A DNA stretch of 64,000 nucleotides from Pseudomonadota bacterium (lineage in GTDB: Bacteria; Myxococcota; Myxococcia; Myxococcales; Myxococcaceae), in the NCBI GenBank assembly GCA_023426545.1, contig JAFAAN010000171.1, forward strand, positions 62,001-126,000. The letters run 5' to 3'. The translations under genes and the position numbers were made by a program. Below the pieces are notes generated by a model. The model did not search any database, was not told the origin of the DNA, and saw nothing but the letters and a program-made list of their open reading frames with translations. Shown here in pieces: positions 42,740 through 51,484 of this stretch; the first letter of the stretch is position 1; each line of letters starts with the position of its first letter.

Positions 42740-44497
42740 GTGAGCAAGGTGCGCAAGGTGAACAAGGCGGATCCGCTGGCGGAGCTGCCTCGCTGGGCCC
42801 AGCAGCTGGCCCGGAAGTACTACACGAAGACGGTCAGCGCCTTCCTGCTGTACGGGGCCGTGCGGGACTTGCAGCCCTTGCAGTTGGAGGACGGCGGCCG
42901 CGGCTTCGGCACGCTGAAGACGTTCCTCTCCGAGGAGCTCTTCGGCGGGCGGGACCACGTGCTCTTCTATGACCGCTCGTCCGGCATCCGCTCCGCGACG
43001 CCGGAGACGCAGAAGGACCTGCAGCGGGTCATGTCCGGCTACGACGCCATGTACGGCACGGACTACTCCAAGGTCATGCCGAGAGACCCGGGCCGCGCGC
43101 TCCAGATTCTGGAGAACTTCATGCGCATGCGCCTGAGCGAGGGCCGCTCGCTGGCGCTCATCATCGACTTCGCGGAGACGCTGGTCCCCGGCGGGGAGAT
43201 GAGCCACCTGTCCAGCGAGGACCGCTTCGTGGTGGCCACGCTGGACAAGTGGGCGCACGACCCGCAGTTCCTCGCGGGCGACGTGTCCGTGGTGCTGCTG
43301 GCGGAGAACCTGGCGGACGTGTCGCCGCGCATCAGCCGCAACCCCTACGTGGCGCCCATCGAGCTGCCGCTGCCCACCGAGGAGGAGCGGCTGGAGTACG
43401 TGCGCTACAAGCTGGAGGGCAAGCGCCTCCAGTCCGTGTCGGACGTGCCGCTGGCGGGCCTGGCGAAGATGACCGCGGGCCTGTCGCGCATCAACCTGGA
43501 CCGCGTGCTCACCGAGGCCATCGAGCGCGAGGTGCGCATCTCCGCCGACCTGCTCAAGGAGAAGAAGCGCGAAATCATCCAGGCGGAGTGCCACGGCCTG
43601 CTGGAGTTCATCGAGCCGGTGCACACGCTGGACGCGGTGGCGGGCCACGCCAAGGCGAAGCAGATGCTGCGGCAGGCGGCCGGGGCCCTGAAGAAGGGGC
43701 GCCTGGAGGTCATGCCCATGGGCTACCTGCTGTCGGGTCCCGTGGGCACGGGAAAGACGTTCATGGTGAGCTGCTTCGCCGGGGAGATTGGCATCCCCGT
43801 GGTGAAGTTCCTCAACTTCCGCAGCCAGTGGCAGGGCGTCACCGAGGCGAACCTCGAGAAGATCTTCAACCTGCTCAAGGCCCTGTGGCCGGTGGCGGTG
43901 ATGATTGACGAGGCGGACACGTTCCTCGGCAACCGCGATTCCGGCGGGGACTCCGGGACGAGCAGCCGCGTGTTCGGCTCCATCGCCTCGTTCATGGGCA
44001 ACACGTTCTACCGCGGGAAGATTGTCTGGTTCCTGATGACGGCGCGGCCGGACCTGCTGCCCATCGACCTCAAGCGGCAGGGCCGCGCGGAGGAGCACCT
44101 GGCGCTCTTCTACCCGCAGACCGACGCGGAGCGGGACGAGCTGTTCCAGGTCATGTCCAAGAAGACGGGCGTCTCGGTGGAGGGCATCGAGTCCTTCTCC
44201 ACGCTGATTCCCGAGGGCGTGCGTGCCTTCAGCGGCGCGGACATCGAGGCCGTCATGGTGCGCTCGAAGTTTCGCGCGCTGGCCGACGGCCGCGAGGCCG
44301 TGACGAAGGACGACCTGGCCGCGGTGCTCGCGGACTTCGTGCCACCCAGCTACCCGCTGGAGATTGAACTGCAGAACCTGGTGGCGGTGCAGGAGTGCAC
44401 CAGCCGCGAGCTGCTGCCCGAGAGTTTCCGCCAGCTGGACCGGGACTTCATCACCCGGCGCGTGCGCGAGCTGAAGATGCTGCTGGAGTCGCAGTAG
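42740..44497 (+). CDS. AAA ATPase with degenerate N-terminal module
   Basis: 585 aa from GTG 42740 (GGAGG and GGGAG upstream); the longer frame lies in the kinase gene. The C-terminal AAA module is canonical: Walker A GPVGTGKT at 333-340, Walker B VMIDEADTF at about 388-396, sensor LMTARPD, and helix-rich SGADIEAV with Arg candidates. The N-terminal 290 residues look like a second, degenerate AAA module without a P loop (SLALIIDFAETLVPGGEMS in place of Walker B). The pattern resembles Cdc48-like or moxR-adjacent AAA proteins. It probably remodels a protein partner; the upstream PEGA kinase might regulate it. The GGCT-like gene follows 54 bp downstream. Confidence 0.85.
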   Translation: MSKVRKVNKADPLAELPRWAQQLARKYYTKTVSAFLLYGAVRDLQPLQLEDGGRGFGTLKTFLSEELFGGRDHVLFYDRSSGIRSATPETQKDLQRVMSGYDAMYGTDYSKVMPRDPGRALQILENFMRMRLSEGRSLALIIDFAETLVPGGEMSHLSSEDRFVVATLDKWAHDPQFLAGDVSVVLLAENLADVSPRISRNPYVAPIELPLPTEEERLEYVRYKLEGKRLQSVSDVPLAGLAKMTAGLSRINLDRVLTEAIEREVRISADLLKEKKREIIQAECHGLLEFIEPVHTLDAVAGHAKAKQMLRQAAGALKKGRLEVMPMGYLLSGPVGTGKTFMVSCFAGEIGIPVVKFLNFRSQWQGVTEANLEKIFNLLKALWPVAVMIDEADTFLGNRDSGGDSGTSSRVFGSIASFMGNTFYRGKIVWFLMTARPDLLPIDLKRQGRAEEHLALFYPQTDAERDELFQVMSKKTGVSVEGIESFSTLIPEGVRAFSGADIEAVMVRSKFRALADGREAVTKDDLAAVLADFVPPSYPLEIELQNLVAVQECTSRELLPESFRQLDRDFITRRVRELKMLLESQ

Positions 44498-44551
44498 CCG
44501 ACTCACGCCCGGGCGCTTGCCCTGGGGCCAGGGCCCGCTGAGACTGCGGGC

Positions 44552-45109
44552 ATGGCTGCTGGCCCCACTGCTCCGCGTCCCTGGTTCGCATATTCCCTCG
44601 ACCTGGCCCCGGTGATTGCGCGAGAGCGCCTCCCGGGGTTGCCCCCCGTCCCCGATGTGCTGGAGGGGGAGCTGGCGGAGGCGCTCGACGTGGACGTCGT
44701 CTACGACGTGGCCTCGGCGTCCTGGGGCGGGAAGGTGGCCCGGCTGGTGGAGGCCCCGGGCCGCAAGCTCCCCGGCATGCTCCGGCGCGTCCCTCCGGAG
44801 GCTTGGGACGCGCTGGCCCGCCTGGAGTCGGCCATGGCTGGAGCCACCGACGTCCGGCAGGTGAAGGTGCGCACCTTCTCCGGCGCCGTGCTCACCGCCC
44901 ACACCTTCACGCCCGCTGCTCCGGCGACGCCCGCGCAGGGGCCGGTGAGTGAGTCCTTCCTGGTCACCCTCGCGCTGGCGGCCGAGCAGGCCGGGCTGTC
45001 GCCGGACCATGTCGAGCGGCTCCAGGCAGAGGCCCGCATCGTCCACGCCCTCCAGAAGGCAGGCCCTAGCGCGCAGGGGCCGTCAAAAGCCCCTGGAAAG
45101 AAGGGTTAG
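44552..45109 (+). CDS. Possible gamma-glutamylcyclotransferase-fold protein, degenerate
   Basis: 185 aa. The start PWFAYSLDL corresponds to the FAYGSNL motif of the GGCT/AIG2 fold but with changed residues. SWGGKVARLVEAPGRKLPGMLRRVPPEAWDALARLES matches the family's VA-PG-V-G-LY and xLDxxEG region, keeping the Glu. The last 60 residues (FTPAAPATPAQGPVSESFLVTLALAAEQAGLSPDHVERL) look like a helical extension. If the fold is right, loss of the YGSNL loop argues against cyclotransferase activity. Assignment is by pattern only. Confidence 0.5.
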   Translation: MAAGPTAPRPWFAYSLDLAPVIARERLPGLPPVPDVLEGELAEALDVDVVYDVASASWGGKVARLVEAPGRKLPGMLRRVPPEAWDALARLESAMAGATDVRQVKVRTFSGAVLTAHTFTPAAPATPAQGPVSESFLVTLALAAEQAGLSPDHVERLQAEARIVHALQKAGPSAQGPSKAPGKKG

Positions 45110-45255
45110 ACGGATATCCAGGTGCAGGCCGACCCCTGAGCCTTATTTCTTCGTAAGAAATCGAGCCGGGACGCAACTTGGCGCGGTGGATGGCCGACGA
45201 TGAGAGACGGGGCTCCACCTCGTGCTTCTCTTCGTCGGCCCCGGGGATATCCAGG

Positions 45256-46629
45256 ATGACGCTGCGACCCACCACGACGCGAGCCGCCCCCCCGCGCCCG
45301 GCCCCGGCCGCTTCGCCCCTCAATGCCGTCACCACTCCGAAAGGGAGCTGGAGACGCTCGACGGCCCGCGAGGTGCCCATCAACGAGCTCCAGGAGAAGT
45401 TCGGCTGGACGGCCGAGAGCTGGCAGGTGGGATTGATGAAGGCGGCCGATGCGGCGGGCAGCAAGACGCGCGGTGGCAACGGGCAGGTGTCCGCGGCCGA
45501 GCTGGAGAACTACCTGGCCGCGCCCGAGGACGGCCGGTACCTGACGTCCACGGCGCTTCAGCAGAACCGCGCCGCGCTGGACGCGAAGCTGGCGCAGGGG
45601 AACGGCACCGCGGTGGACGTGGACGCGTTCGACAGTGGCTGGCAGGCCACGGTGGCCCGCCGCGCGGACCTGCTGGGCGGCAATGGCGATGGCCAGCTGA
45701 GCGCGGATGAGCTGGAGGCGTTCATCCAGGCGTCGAAGGCCGGGAAGAGCGAGGACACGCGCTGGGTGCCCGACCAGCAGATGGCCGCGCTCCAGAGCCG
45801 CGTGGCCGAGGCCGCCGGGGAGCTGGACCCGCTGCGTCCGGCGGGGGACCTGGGCTCGGAGGGGCTCAGCCTGGTGAAGGAGTACTCGCGCCTGGCGCTG
45901 GACCAGGGCGCGAACGTGCCCTCCTTCGTGAGCTACATGCTGTCCGCGTCGGACATCCGGGAGACGCCCGCCACGGTGACCCGGCTGGACAGCACCTTCG
46001 TGCGCGACCCGGAGGTGGGGCGCACCGGCGTCACCGATTCCGACTACAGGAACACTGGCTTCGACCGGGGGCACATGAAGCCCGCGGAGGATTCGCCCAC
46101 CCAGGAGGCGATGAACGAGAGCCACCAGATGACCAACATCGCCCCGCAGCACGGCAACCACAACCAGCAGGTGTGGCGCACGCTGGAGCAGGGCGTCTCC
46201 GGTCTGGTGAACTCGCAGGGGGGCAAGGCGTACATCGTCACGGGCAACCTCTTCCTGGATGCCAACGGGCAGCCGATTCCGCCGGAGCAGCGCGAGACGA
46301 CGGGCGCGGGCGAGCGCCGCATCGCCGTGCCCACGCACAACTTCAAGACGGTCCTTCACGAGCTGCCGAATGGCAACCTCACGATGTACGCGTACTTGGT
46401 GCCCAACGTGAAGGATGGGCCGTCGAAGAAGGAGCAGATCCTCCCGTTGCTGGATGCGCACCGCGTGCCCGTGGACCGCATCGAGGAGCTGCTGGGGCAG
46501 GACCTCTACGCGAACCTCCCCAAGCACGTGCAGGACAAGCTGGAGAAGGGCACGCCGGGTGAGGGCGTCTTCCAGCGCAACAGCCTGTACTTCGCGGCGA
46601 GCCTCTTCGGCTTCGCGCCCGGAAACTGA
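45256..46629 (+). CDS. NUC1-family DNA/RNA endonuclease with EF-hand-like loops
   Basis: 457 aa from ATG 45256; an upstream TTG at 45178 adds 26 unlikely residues. The N-terminus (MTLRPTTTRAAPPRPAPAAS) is Thr/Pro/Ala-rich and is not a classical signal peptide. Two EF-hand-like stretches (RGGNGQVSAAELENYL and GNGDGQLSADELEAFI) precede the nuclease domain (about 230-400). The catalytic motif reads DRGHMKPAED with Asn/His candidates in NESHQMTNIAPQ and NHNQQVWRTLE. The domain is a beta-beta-alpha metal nuclease cutting DNA and RNA without specificity. Calcium control by the loops is plausible but untested. Probable export is by an unknown route. Confidence 0.85.
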   Translation: MTLRPTTTRAAPPRPAPAASPLNAVTTPKGSWRRSTAREVPINELQEKFGWTAESWQVGLMKAADAAGSKTRGGNGQVSAAELENYLAAPEDGRYLTSTALQQNRAALDAKLAQGNGTAVDVDAFDSGWQATVARRADLLGGNGDGQLSADELEAFIQASKAGKSEDTRWVPDQQMAALQSRVAEAAGELDPLRPAGDLGSEGLSLVKEYSRLALDQGANVPSFVSYMLSASDIRETPATVTRLDSTFVRDPEVGRTGVTDSDYRNTGFDRGHMKPAEDSPTQEAMNESHQMTNIAPQHGNHNQQVWRTLEQGVSGLVNSQGGKAYIVTGNLFLDANGQPIPPEQRETTGAGERRIAVPTHNFKTVLHELPNGNLTMYAYLVPNVKDGPSKKEQILPLLDAHRVPVDRIEELLGQDLYANLPKHVQDKLEKGTPGEGVFQRNSLYFAASLFGFAPGN

Positions 46630-46677
46630 CGCGGCGCTGGGGCTCCATGGCGCACGGGCTCCCTCCAACAGGGGGGC

Positions 46678-47676
46678 TCACGTCACGGGGCGCGGCACGC
46701 CCAGGTGTGGGTCGTCCATATGCTCCACGACGGCCACGCGGTCTCCGACGGAGAGCGCGTCATGCAGGACGCGGATGGCCTCGTTCGAGTGACGGATGCA
46801 GCCGTGTGAGACGTCGGTGCCGAGCAGGGACGGGAGATTCGTCCCGTGCAGCTCTTCACCGGAGTGCCGGCCATCCGCCCATGAGAGGTCGAGCATGCGC
46901 ACGCCGAACACGTGGCGGTCATTCCATAGCCTCGCGCCAGCGGCTTCGGTGGCCGGTTGATCCAGCTTCGTGCGGACCACCTTGAGCCCGGTGCGGGTCG
47001 GTGAGGCCGGTGCGCCCGCGGCGTTGGGGAAGATGTCCACGAGTTCTCCGCGGGTATCGAAGAGGAAGGTCCGGTGCTCCCGGAGGGCCACCACCACGCG
47101 GACGGGCTGGCCATCGAAGAAGGCGGAAGGCAACCCGCCGGCTTGCCCTCGGGCTCCGGGAGCCGGTGCCAGCGCATCCAGCACCCGGAGCGTGACGGCA
47201 TCCAGCGTGCCCGTGGGCTGGACGGCGGGGAAGGCGCGCGCGGCATGGACCTGGAAGTCGCGCAGCGCTCGGGCGGTGTGTGGGCCATACCGTCCGTCGG
47301 CGCCGCCGTGCAGGGCGAACCCCATGTCGAGCAGGGCGGACTGCACGGCGCGGAGGCCTTCGCCCTGGCTCCCCGGTCCGAGCACCTGTGCCCCAGAAGC
47401 GACGTCGGCCAGTTGAGGCAGTCCGGTGAAGCGAGCGTTGGCTGGAGGCGCGGCCGTGCGCGCTGGCCTGTCCACGCCGTCCAGTGCCGAGGGGAGGGGA
47501 ATCCCTTGGGCCGGATGCCCATCCAGCGCGCGAGGCACACCGTGGCCGGTGGAGAGGAGTGAGGCGCTCCCGACACTGCGTGCGGACTTCGCCTGGGGCG
47601 ATGTCTGAGGAACGGCCGGGACGTCAGGCGGAAGGAACGGGAGGCGAGTACTCGACGGCGAGATGGATGAGGTCAT
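46678..47676 (-). CDS. L,D-transpeptidase (YkuD) with peptidoglycan-binding domain
   Basis: 332 aa. The N-terminus (MTSSISPSSTRLPFLPPDVP) is Ser/Pro-rich without a recognisable signal peptide, resembling the start of the nearby nuclease. A PG_binding_1 domain follows at about 100-165 (GEGLRAVQSALLDMGFALHGGADGRYGPHTARALRDFQ). The YkuD domain (about 195-330) has HGTNLPSLLGTDVSHGCIRH with catalytic Cys in SHGCIRH. Such enzymes make 3-3 crosslinks or attach lipoproteins, or act on foreign wall. The absence of a signal suggests non-classical secretion or an unusual start. It is 61 bp downstream of the lytic transglycosylase gene on the same strand. Confidence 0.85.
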   Translation of the reverse strand: MTSSISPSSTRLPFLPPDVPAVPQTSPQAKSARSVGSASLLSTGHGVPRALDGHPAQGIPLPSALDGVDRPARTAAPPANARFTGLPQLADVASGAQVLGPGSQGEGLRAVQSALLDMGFALHGGADGRYGPHTARALRDFQVHAARAFPAVQPTGTLDAVTLRVLDALAPAPGARGQAGGLPSAFFDGQPVRVVVALREHRTFLFDTRGELVDIFPNAAGAPASPTRTGLKVVRTKLDQPATEAAGARLWNDRHVFGVRMLDLSWADGRHSGEELHGTNLPSLLGTDVSHGCIRHSNEAIRVLHDALSVGDRVAVVEHMDDPHLGVPRPVT

Positions 47677-47737
47677 CCCCGGTCGCGATGCAAATCACTC
47701 GCCCGCGAGGGCGCGGAGCCCGTGTCAGCGCCAGAGG

Positions 47738-49792
47738 CTACGGCGCGCTGAGGAGGAGCACCTTGCCCGTGGGAATGGTGCGGTGGTCCTTGATCTTGTT
47801 CCACCGCATGATGTCGTCCACGCTGACGCCGTAGCGCTGCGCCACGGACCAGAGCGTCTCACCTTCTGCCAATGCGTGGACCTTGCCGGCCTTGCCCGCG
47901 GGCTTGGCGGCGCTCACCGAGTGCTTCGCCAGCACCGTGCCGCCGCGCTCCTGCACGCTGGCGGTGCCCGTGTTGCCATCGGGCCAGATGAACAGGGTGG
48001 AGCCCACCTGGAGCGTCGGGTTGCGCCGCTTGAGGTTGTTCCACTGCTTCAGCGAGTCCACCGACACATTGAACTTGTTGGCAATCACCCAGAGGCTGTC
48101 GCCAGACGTCACGCCGTAGGTGACGCGCGTGCGCCCGTTGATGGTCTCCTTCTTCACGGGTCCTGCGGCCACGGGACCTTTGGGCGCGCCCGCCGGCACC
48201 TCGTCCTCGGGCCGGACCACCACGCCGCTGCGGCGCGCCTGCGCCACCTTCGTCGCCAGCGCGCCGCCCGCGCTCTTTCCGGCGGGAATCGGAATCACCA
48301 GCTCCGCGCCCACGCGCAACGTGCGGGCCGACTTCAACTGGTTCATCTGAAGGATGGCCTCGGACGCCGAGCCATACGACTCCGCGATCTGCGACAGGGT
48401 GTCGCCGCGCTTCACCTTGTGGATGCGGAAGGTGAGGCGCTCCGCCGGACTGATGCGCTTGTAGCTCTCCGCGAACTGCGCCGCCGTCCCCTTGGGGAGC
48501 CGGAGCGTGTAGGGCTTCTTGGGGGTCGCGGGCGGGGTGCACCAGCGCTTCAGCTCCGGGTTCAGGTCCTGCACCGACTTGACGGGCACGCCGGCCGCGC
48601 GCGCCACCACGTCCAGGTCCGCCGCGTCGGTGAGCTGCACCTCGTCGAAGTCGAGCACGGGCTCGGGGTCGAACTCCTTCTCATTGAAGCCGAACGCCGC
48701 CGGGTGCTTGGCCACCAGGGCCGCGGCAATCAGCTTGGGCACGTAGTGCTTCGTCTCCTTCGCCAGCCCGCGCTCTTCCGACAGGAGCCAGAAGTCCGTC
48801 GTCCCGTGGCGCTCCACCATGCGCCGCACGCGCCCGGAGCCGGTGTTGTAGCCCGCCCACGCCAGGTACCAGTGTCCCAGCTCGCGCTTGAGGTCGCGCA
48901 GGTAGGAGGCCGCGGCGTGGGTGGCCTTGATGGGGTCCCGGCGCTCGTCCACCCAGAAGTCCTGCTTCAGGCCGTACTGCTTGCCGGTGCTGGAGATGAA
49001 TTGCCAGGGCCCCGCCGCGTGCGCCCAGGAGTAGGCGTGCGCCGAGAAGCCGCTCTCAATCATCGCCAGGTACACGGTGTCCTTCGGCAGGCCGTACTCC
49101 TCCAGGATGGGATGCATCACCGGCACGTACCGGGCCGCGCGCGACATCCACTTGCGGAACCAGCGCCGCCCCGGGCCCTGGAAGAACTGGACGTACTGGG
49201 CCACCAGCGGCTGCATCTCCACCGGGATGTCGAAGCGGTCCTGAATCAGCGTCACGTCGAAGCTGGCCAGGTCCGTGATGAGCGGAATCTCCGGCAGCTC
49301 CTCGTCCTCGCGGAAGGTGTGCTCGTCGAGGGCGTCCAGCATGCGCATCCGCAGCGGGTTGGCCAGACCGAGCCGACGCAGGGACTGCATCACCTCCGCG
49401 GTGGAGCGCGACGCCGGGTCCAGCGCGGCGCCCTCCAGCGCGCGGAGCTCTTCCAGCTCCGCTGACTCGGACTCGACGGCGTCGCGAGTGGCCTCGTCTT
49501 CTTCGGAGGCGTCCTCGGCCATCAGCGCGGAGCCGGGCTCCAGGGGCTCCAGCCCGGGGGCGTCGGCCTCGGACTCAGGCTCGGCGCCGCCCGAATCCGT
49601 GGCGGATGCCGTCGGCTGCACGACTTCAGGCGTGGATTCGACTGCCTCGGCTGGCGCCTCTGTTTGGGGCGCCTGCGTCCCACCCGGCGCCTCCACCTGG
49701 GCCTCCGTGGGGGGGACCCCAGCGGACGGCGGGGGGAGCCCCGGGGCAGGAGCCGAGGCCAGGGCGAGCAGGAGCAGAGGTAGGGGCGGCAT
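47738..49792 (-). CDS. Membrane-bound-type lytic transglycosylase with three LysM domains
   Basis: 684 aa. A hydrophobic start (LPLLLLALASAPAPG) may be a signal peptide. The acidic Glu/Ala/Pro region (about 25-130) precedes a lytic transglycosylase domain (about 210-340) with catalytic Glu in YLAMIESGFSAHAYSWAHAAGPWQF and LAWAGYNTGSGRV. Three LysM domains follow: GDTLSQIAESYGS (about 475), GDSLWVIANKFNV (about 570) and GETLWSVAQRYGV (about 640). This is the MltD architecture. It cleaves glycan strands between MurNAc and GlcNAc with anhydro-product formation. It likely works in cell-wall turnover or in lysis of prey. Confidence 0.9.
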   Translation of the reverse strand: MPPLPLLLLALASAPAPGLPPPSAGVPPTEAQVEAPGGTQAPQTEAPAEAVESTPEVVQPTASATDSGGAEPESEADAPGLEPLEPGSALMAEDASEEDEATRDAVESESAELEELRALEGAALDPASRSTAEVMQSLRRLGLANPLRMRMLDALDEHTFREDEELPEIPLITDLASFDVTLIQDRFDIPVEMQPLVAQYVQFFQGPGRRWFRKWMSRAARYVPVMHPILEEYGLPKDTVYLAMIESGFSAHAYSWAHAAGPWQFISSTGKQYGLKQDFWVDERRDPIKATHAAASYLRDLKRELGHWYLAWAGYNTGSGRVRRMVERHGTTDFWLLSEERGLAKETKHYVPKLIAAALVAKHPAAFGFNEKEFDPEPVLDFDEVQLTDAADLDVVARAAGVPVKSVQDLNPELKRWCTPPATPKKPYTLRLPKGTAAQFAESYKRISPAERLTFRIHKVKRGDTLSQIAESYGSASEAILQMNQLKSARTLRVGAELVIPIPAGKSAGGALATKVAQARRSGVVVRPEDEVPAGAPKGPVAAGPVKKETINGRTRVTYGVTSGDSLWVIANKFNVSVDSLKQWNNLKRRNPTLQVGSTLFIWPDGNTGTASVQERGGTVLAKHSVSAAKPAGKAGKVHALAEGETLWSVAQRYGVSVDDIMRWNKIKDHRTIPTGKVLLLSAP

Positions 49793-49942
49793 ACAGTCGC
49801 GGGAACGAGCGCCCGGAGGCGGGCGAAAGCCGGAAGTAATCGCCCTTTTCCTTGACAGTCAAACAAGGAGTCGCTGGGTACGCCTCGCACCAGGACGATA
49901 ATGGGAGCAGCCGCCCGGGCGAGAGCCCGGATTCCTGGATGA

Positions 49943-51484
49943 CTAGGGCTTCCCGTGACCCGGCCCCACGATTCGCGGCAGGTAGGTCGCGAAGTCGAAG
50001 TGGGGCGAGTTCTCCGGGTTGTGGCACGTGACGCAGACACTCTCGCCGGGCGAGGCGATGATGTTGCGGGTGGAGGGCGCCTTCACATGGTCCGAGCCCG
50101 GGCCATGGCAGCTCTCGCAGCCCACGTCCTCACGGCCGGCCACCTTGTCCAGCCGGCACACGCCGCCCGGCTGCTCCCAGCCGGTGACGTGACATCCCAC
50201 GCAGTTGAGGTGGAACTGCTTGCCCACCTGCTCCAGCGTCTCCCAGGCGTGGTGGTGCTTGGACTTCTCCCAGACGAGGAAGGCCCCCTCGTGGCACGTG
50301 CGGCAGGGGGTGTTGCCGACGAAGCCCGCGCGCCCCGGCGCCGGAGCCGGGCAGTCCTGGCCGTGGGCCTTCGCCCAGGCGAGGTTCATCGTCCCCACGT
50401 CCGCGTCGTAGGCCGTCACCAGGGCGAGCGCCTCCGCGTCGGAGGGGAGGCTGGACTCCAGTGGTACGAAGCGGAGCGTGAAGGCGTTGGTGCCGTCCGT
50501 GGACACGGGCGGGGCGTCCAGCAGGGCCTGCCGCCGCGTGACCAGCTCATCGCGCTTGGCTTGCTTCAGCGCCTTGAGCTTCGGGTCGGAGCCAGGGAGG
50601 TTGATGTCCTTGTCCAGCAGCGCCACCCGCTGCTCCAGGGCCGCGGCCTCCTGCTCCAGCTCCTCCTGCCCCTTCTGGATGGAGAAGGGGCCCGGCCGCG
50701 GGGCATACGCCAGGTCCACGCGCAGCAGCGAGCGCCCCTTGCTCTGCAGCCCGACCACGGGCACCGCCGCGCGCACCAGCCGGTTCTGCTCGCCGCTGAA
50801 CTCGGTGGCGGTGCGGGTGGCCACCACCACGTCGGCCTTCAGTCCTGGCTGCTCCGCCGCTTTCTGGGCCACGTCCAGCGAGGCTTCCAGCAGTCCCACG
50901 ACGAAGTCCGCGCCCTGCGCGCGGGCTTGCGCACTGGCCTCGGCGAGCTGCGCGGCGGAGGTCGCCGCCACCACGCCCACCTTGCGCGCTCCAGCAGGCA
51001 GCACCTTCACGCCGCCCGGCGCCAGCTCCGGCAGGCCCAGCGACTGGCGAAAAGCCACGCCCCGCGTGTCATCCAGCGTGCCGGTGGCGCGCACCGCCAG
51101 GCCCATGCTCCGCATGGCGTCCGCGAGCGCCTTCGCCTTGCGCTCCTCTTGCGGAACCTGCCCCGGCTTGAGCTCGAGCTCGCCGAAGAGGCTGTTGCCA
51201 CCGTCCACGTAGAGGACGGGCAGGGCGCCCTTGCGCGCCGCCTGGACCTGGGCGGCCGCGCGGGCGATGCCGCCGCGCATGTTCTCGCTGCAGCCGCACG
51301 GGCCCAGGTAGCCGCGCGTGTCGGCGGAGATGAAGAGGATGGCGCCCTCGCCCTGGAGGGCGGCCGTCGGCTTCTCGGCGGAGGCGGCCGCCGCGTCTGC
51401 CTTGGCGGGTGGGTCCTTGCGTGCACACCCGGCGAGCGACGCGGCCACGAGGGCCGCGGCGAGGAGCGCGCGCAAGGGGGTCAC
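49943..51484 (-). CDS. Metallophosphatase-like/tetraheme cytochrome c lipoprotein
   Basis: 513 aa, GTG 51484 overlapping the regulator's TGA. A lipoprotein signal (ALVAASLAGCARKD, Cys about 20) is followed by a metallophosphatase-like domain (about 45-270) beginning ILFISADTRGYLGPCGCSENMRGGIARAA. This is the PCGCS/GG pattern of UshA-like relatives fused to cytochromes. A coiled coil spans about 285-340. The C-terminal part (about 400-513) binds four c-type hemes: CRTCH, CVGCH, CESCH and CVTCH, with distal His in KHHHAWETL. This is a cytochrome c554-like domain. It would carry electrons in the periplasm; phosphatase activity is doubtful because usual metal ligands are not all visible. Confidence 0.85.
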   Translation of the reverse strand: MTPLRALLAAALVAASLAGCARKDPPAKADAAAASAEKPTAALQGEGAILFISADTRGYLGPCGCSENMRGGIARAAAQVQAARKGALPVLYVDGGNSLFGELELKPGQVPQEERKAKALADAMRSMGLAVRATGTLDDTRGVAFRQSLGLPELAPGGVKVLPAGARKVGVVAATSAAQLAEASAQARAQGADFVVGLLEASLDVAQKAAEQPGLKADVVVATRTATEFSGEQNRLVRAAVPVVGLQSKGRSLLRVDLAYAPRPGPFSIQKGQEELEQEAAALEQRVALLDKDINLPGSDPKLKALKQAKRDELVTRRQALLDAPPVSTDGTNAFTLRFVPLESSLPSDAEALALVTAYDADVGTMNLAWAKAHGQDCPAPAPGRAGFVGNTPCRTCHEGAFLVWEKSKHHHAWETLEQVGKQFHLNCVGCHVTGWEQPGGVCRLDKVAGREDVGCESCHGPGSDHVKAPSTRNIIASPGESVCVTCHNPENSPHFDFATYLPRIVGPGHGKP

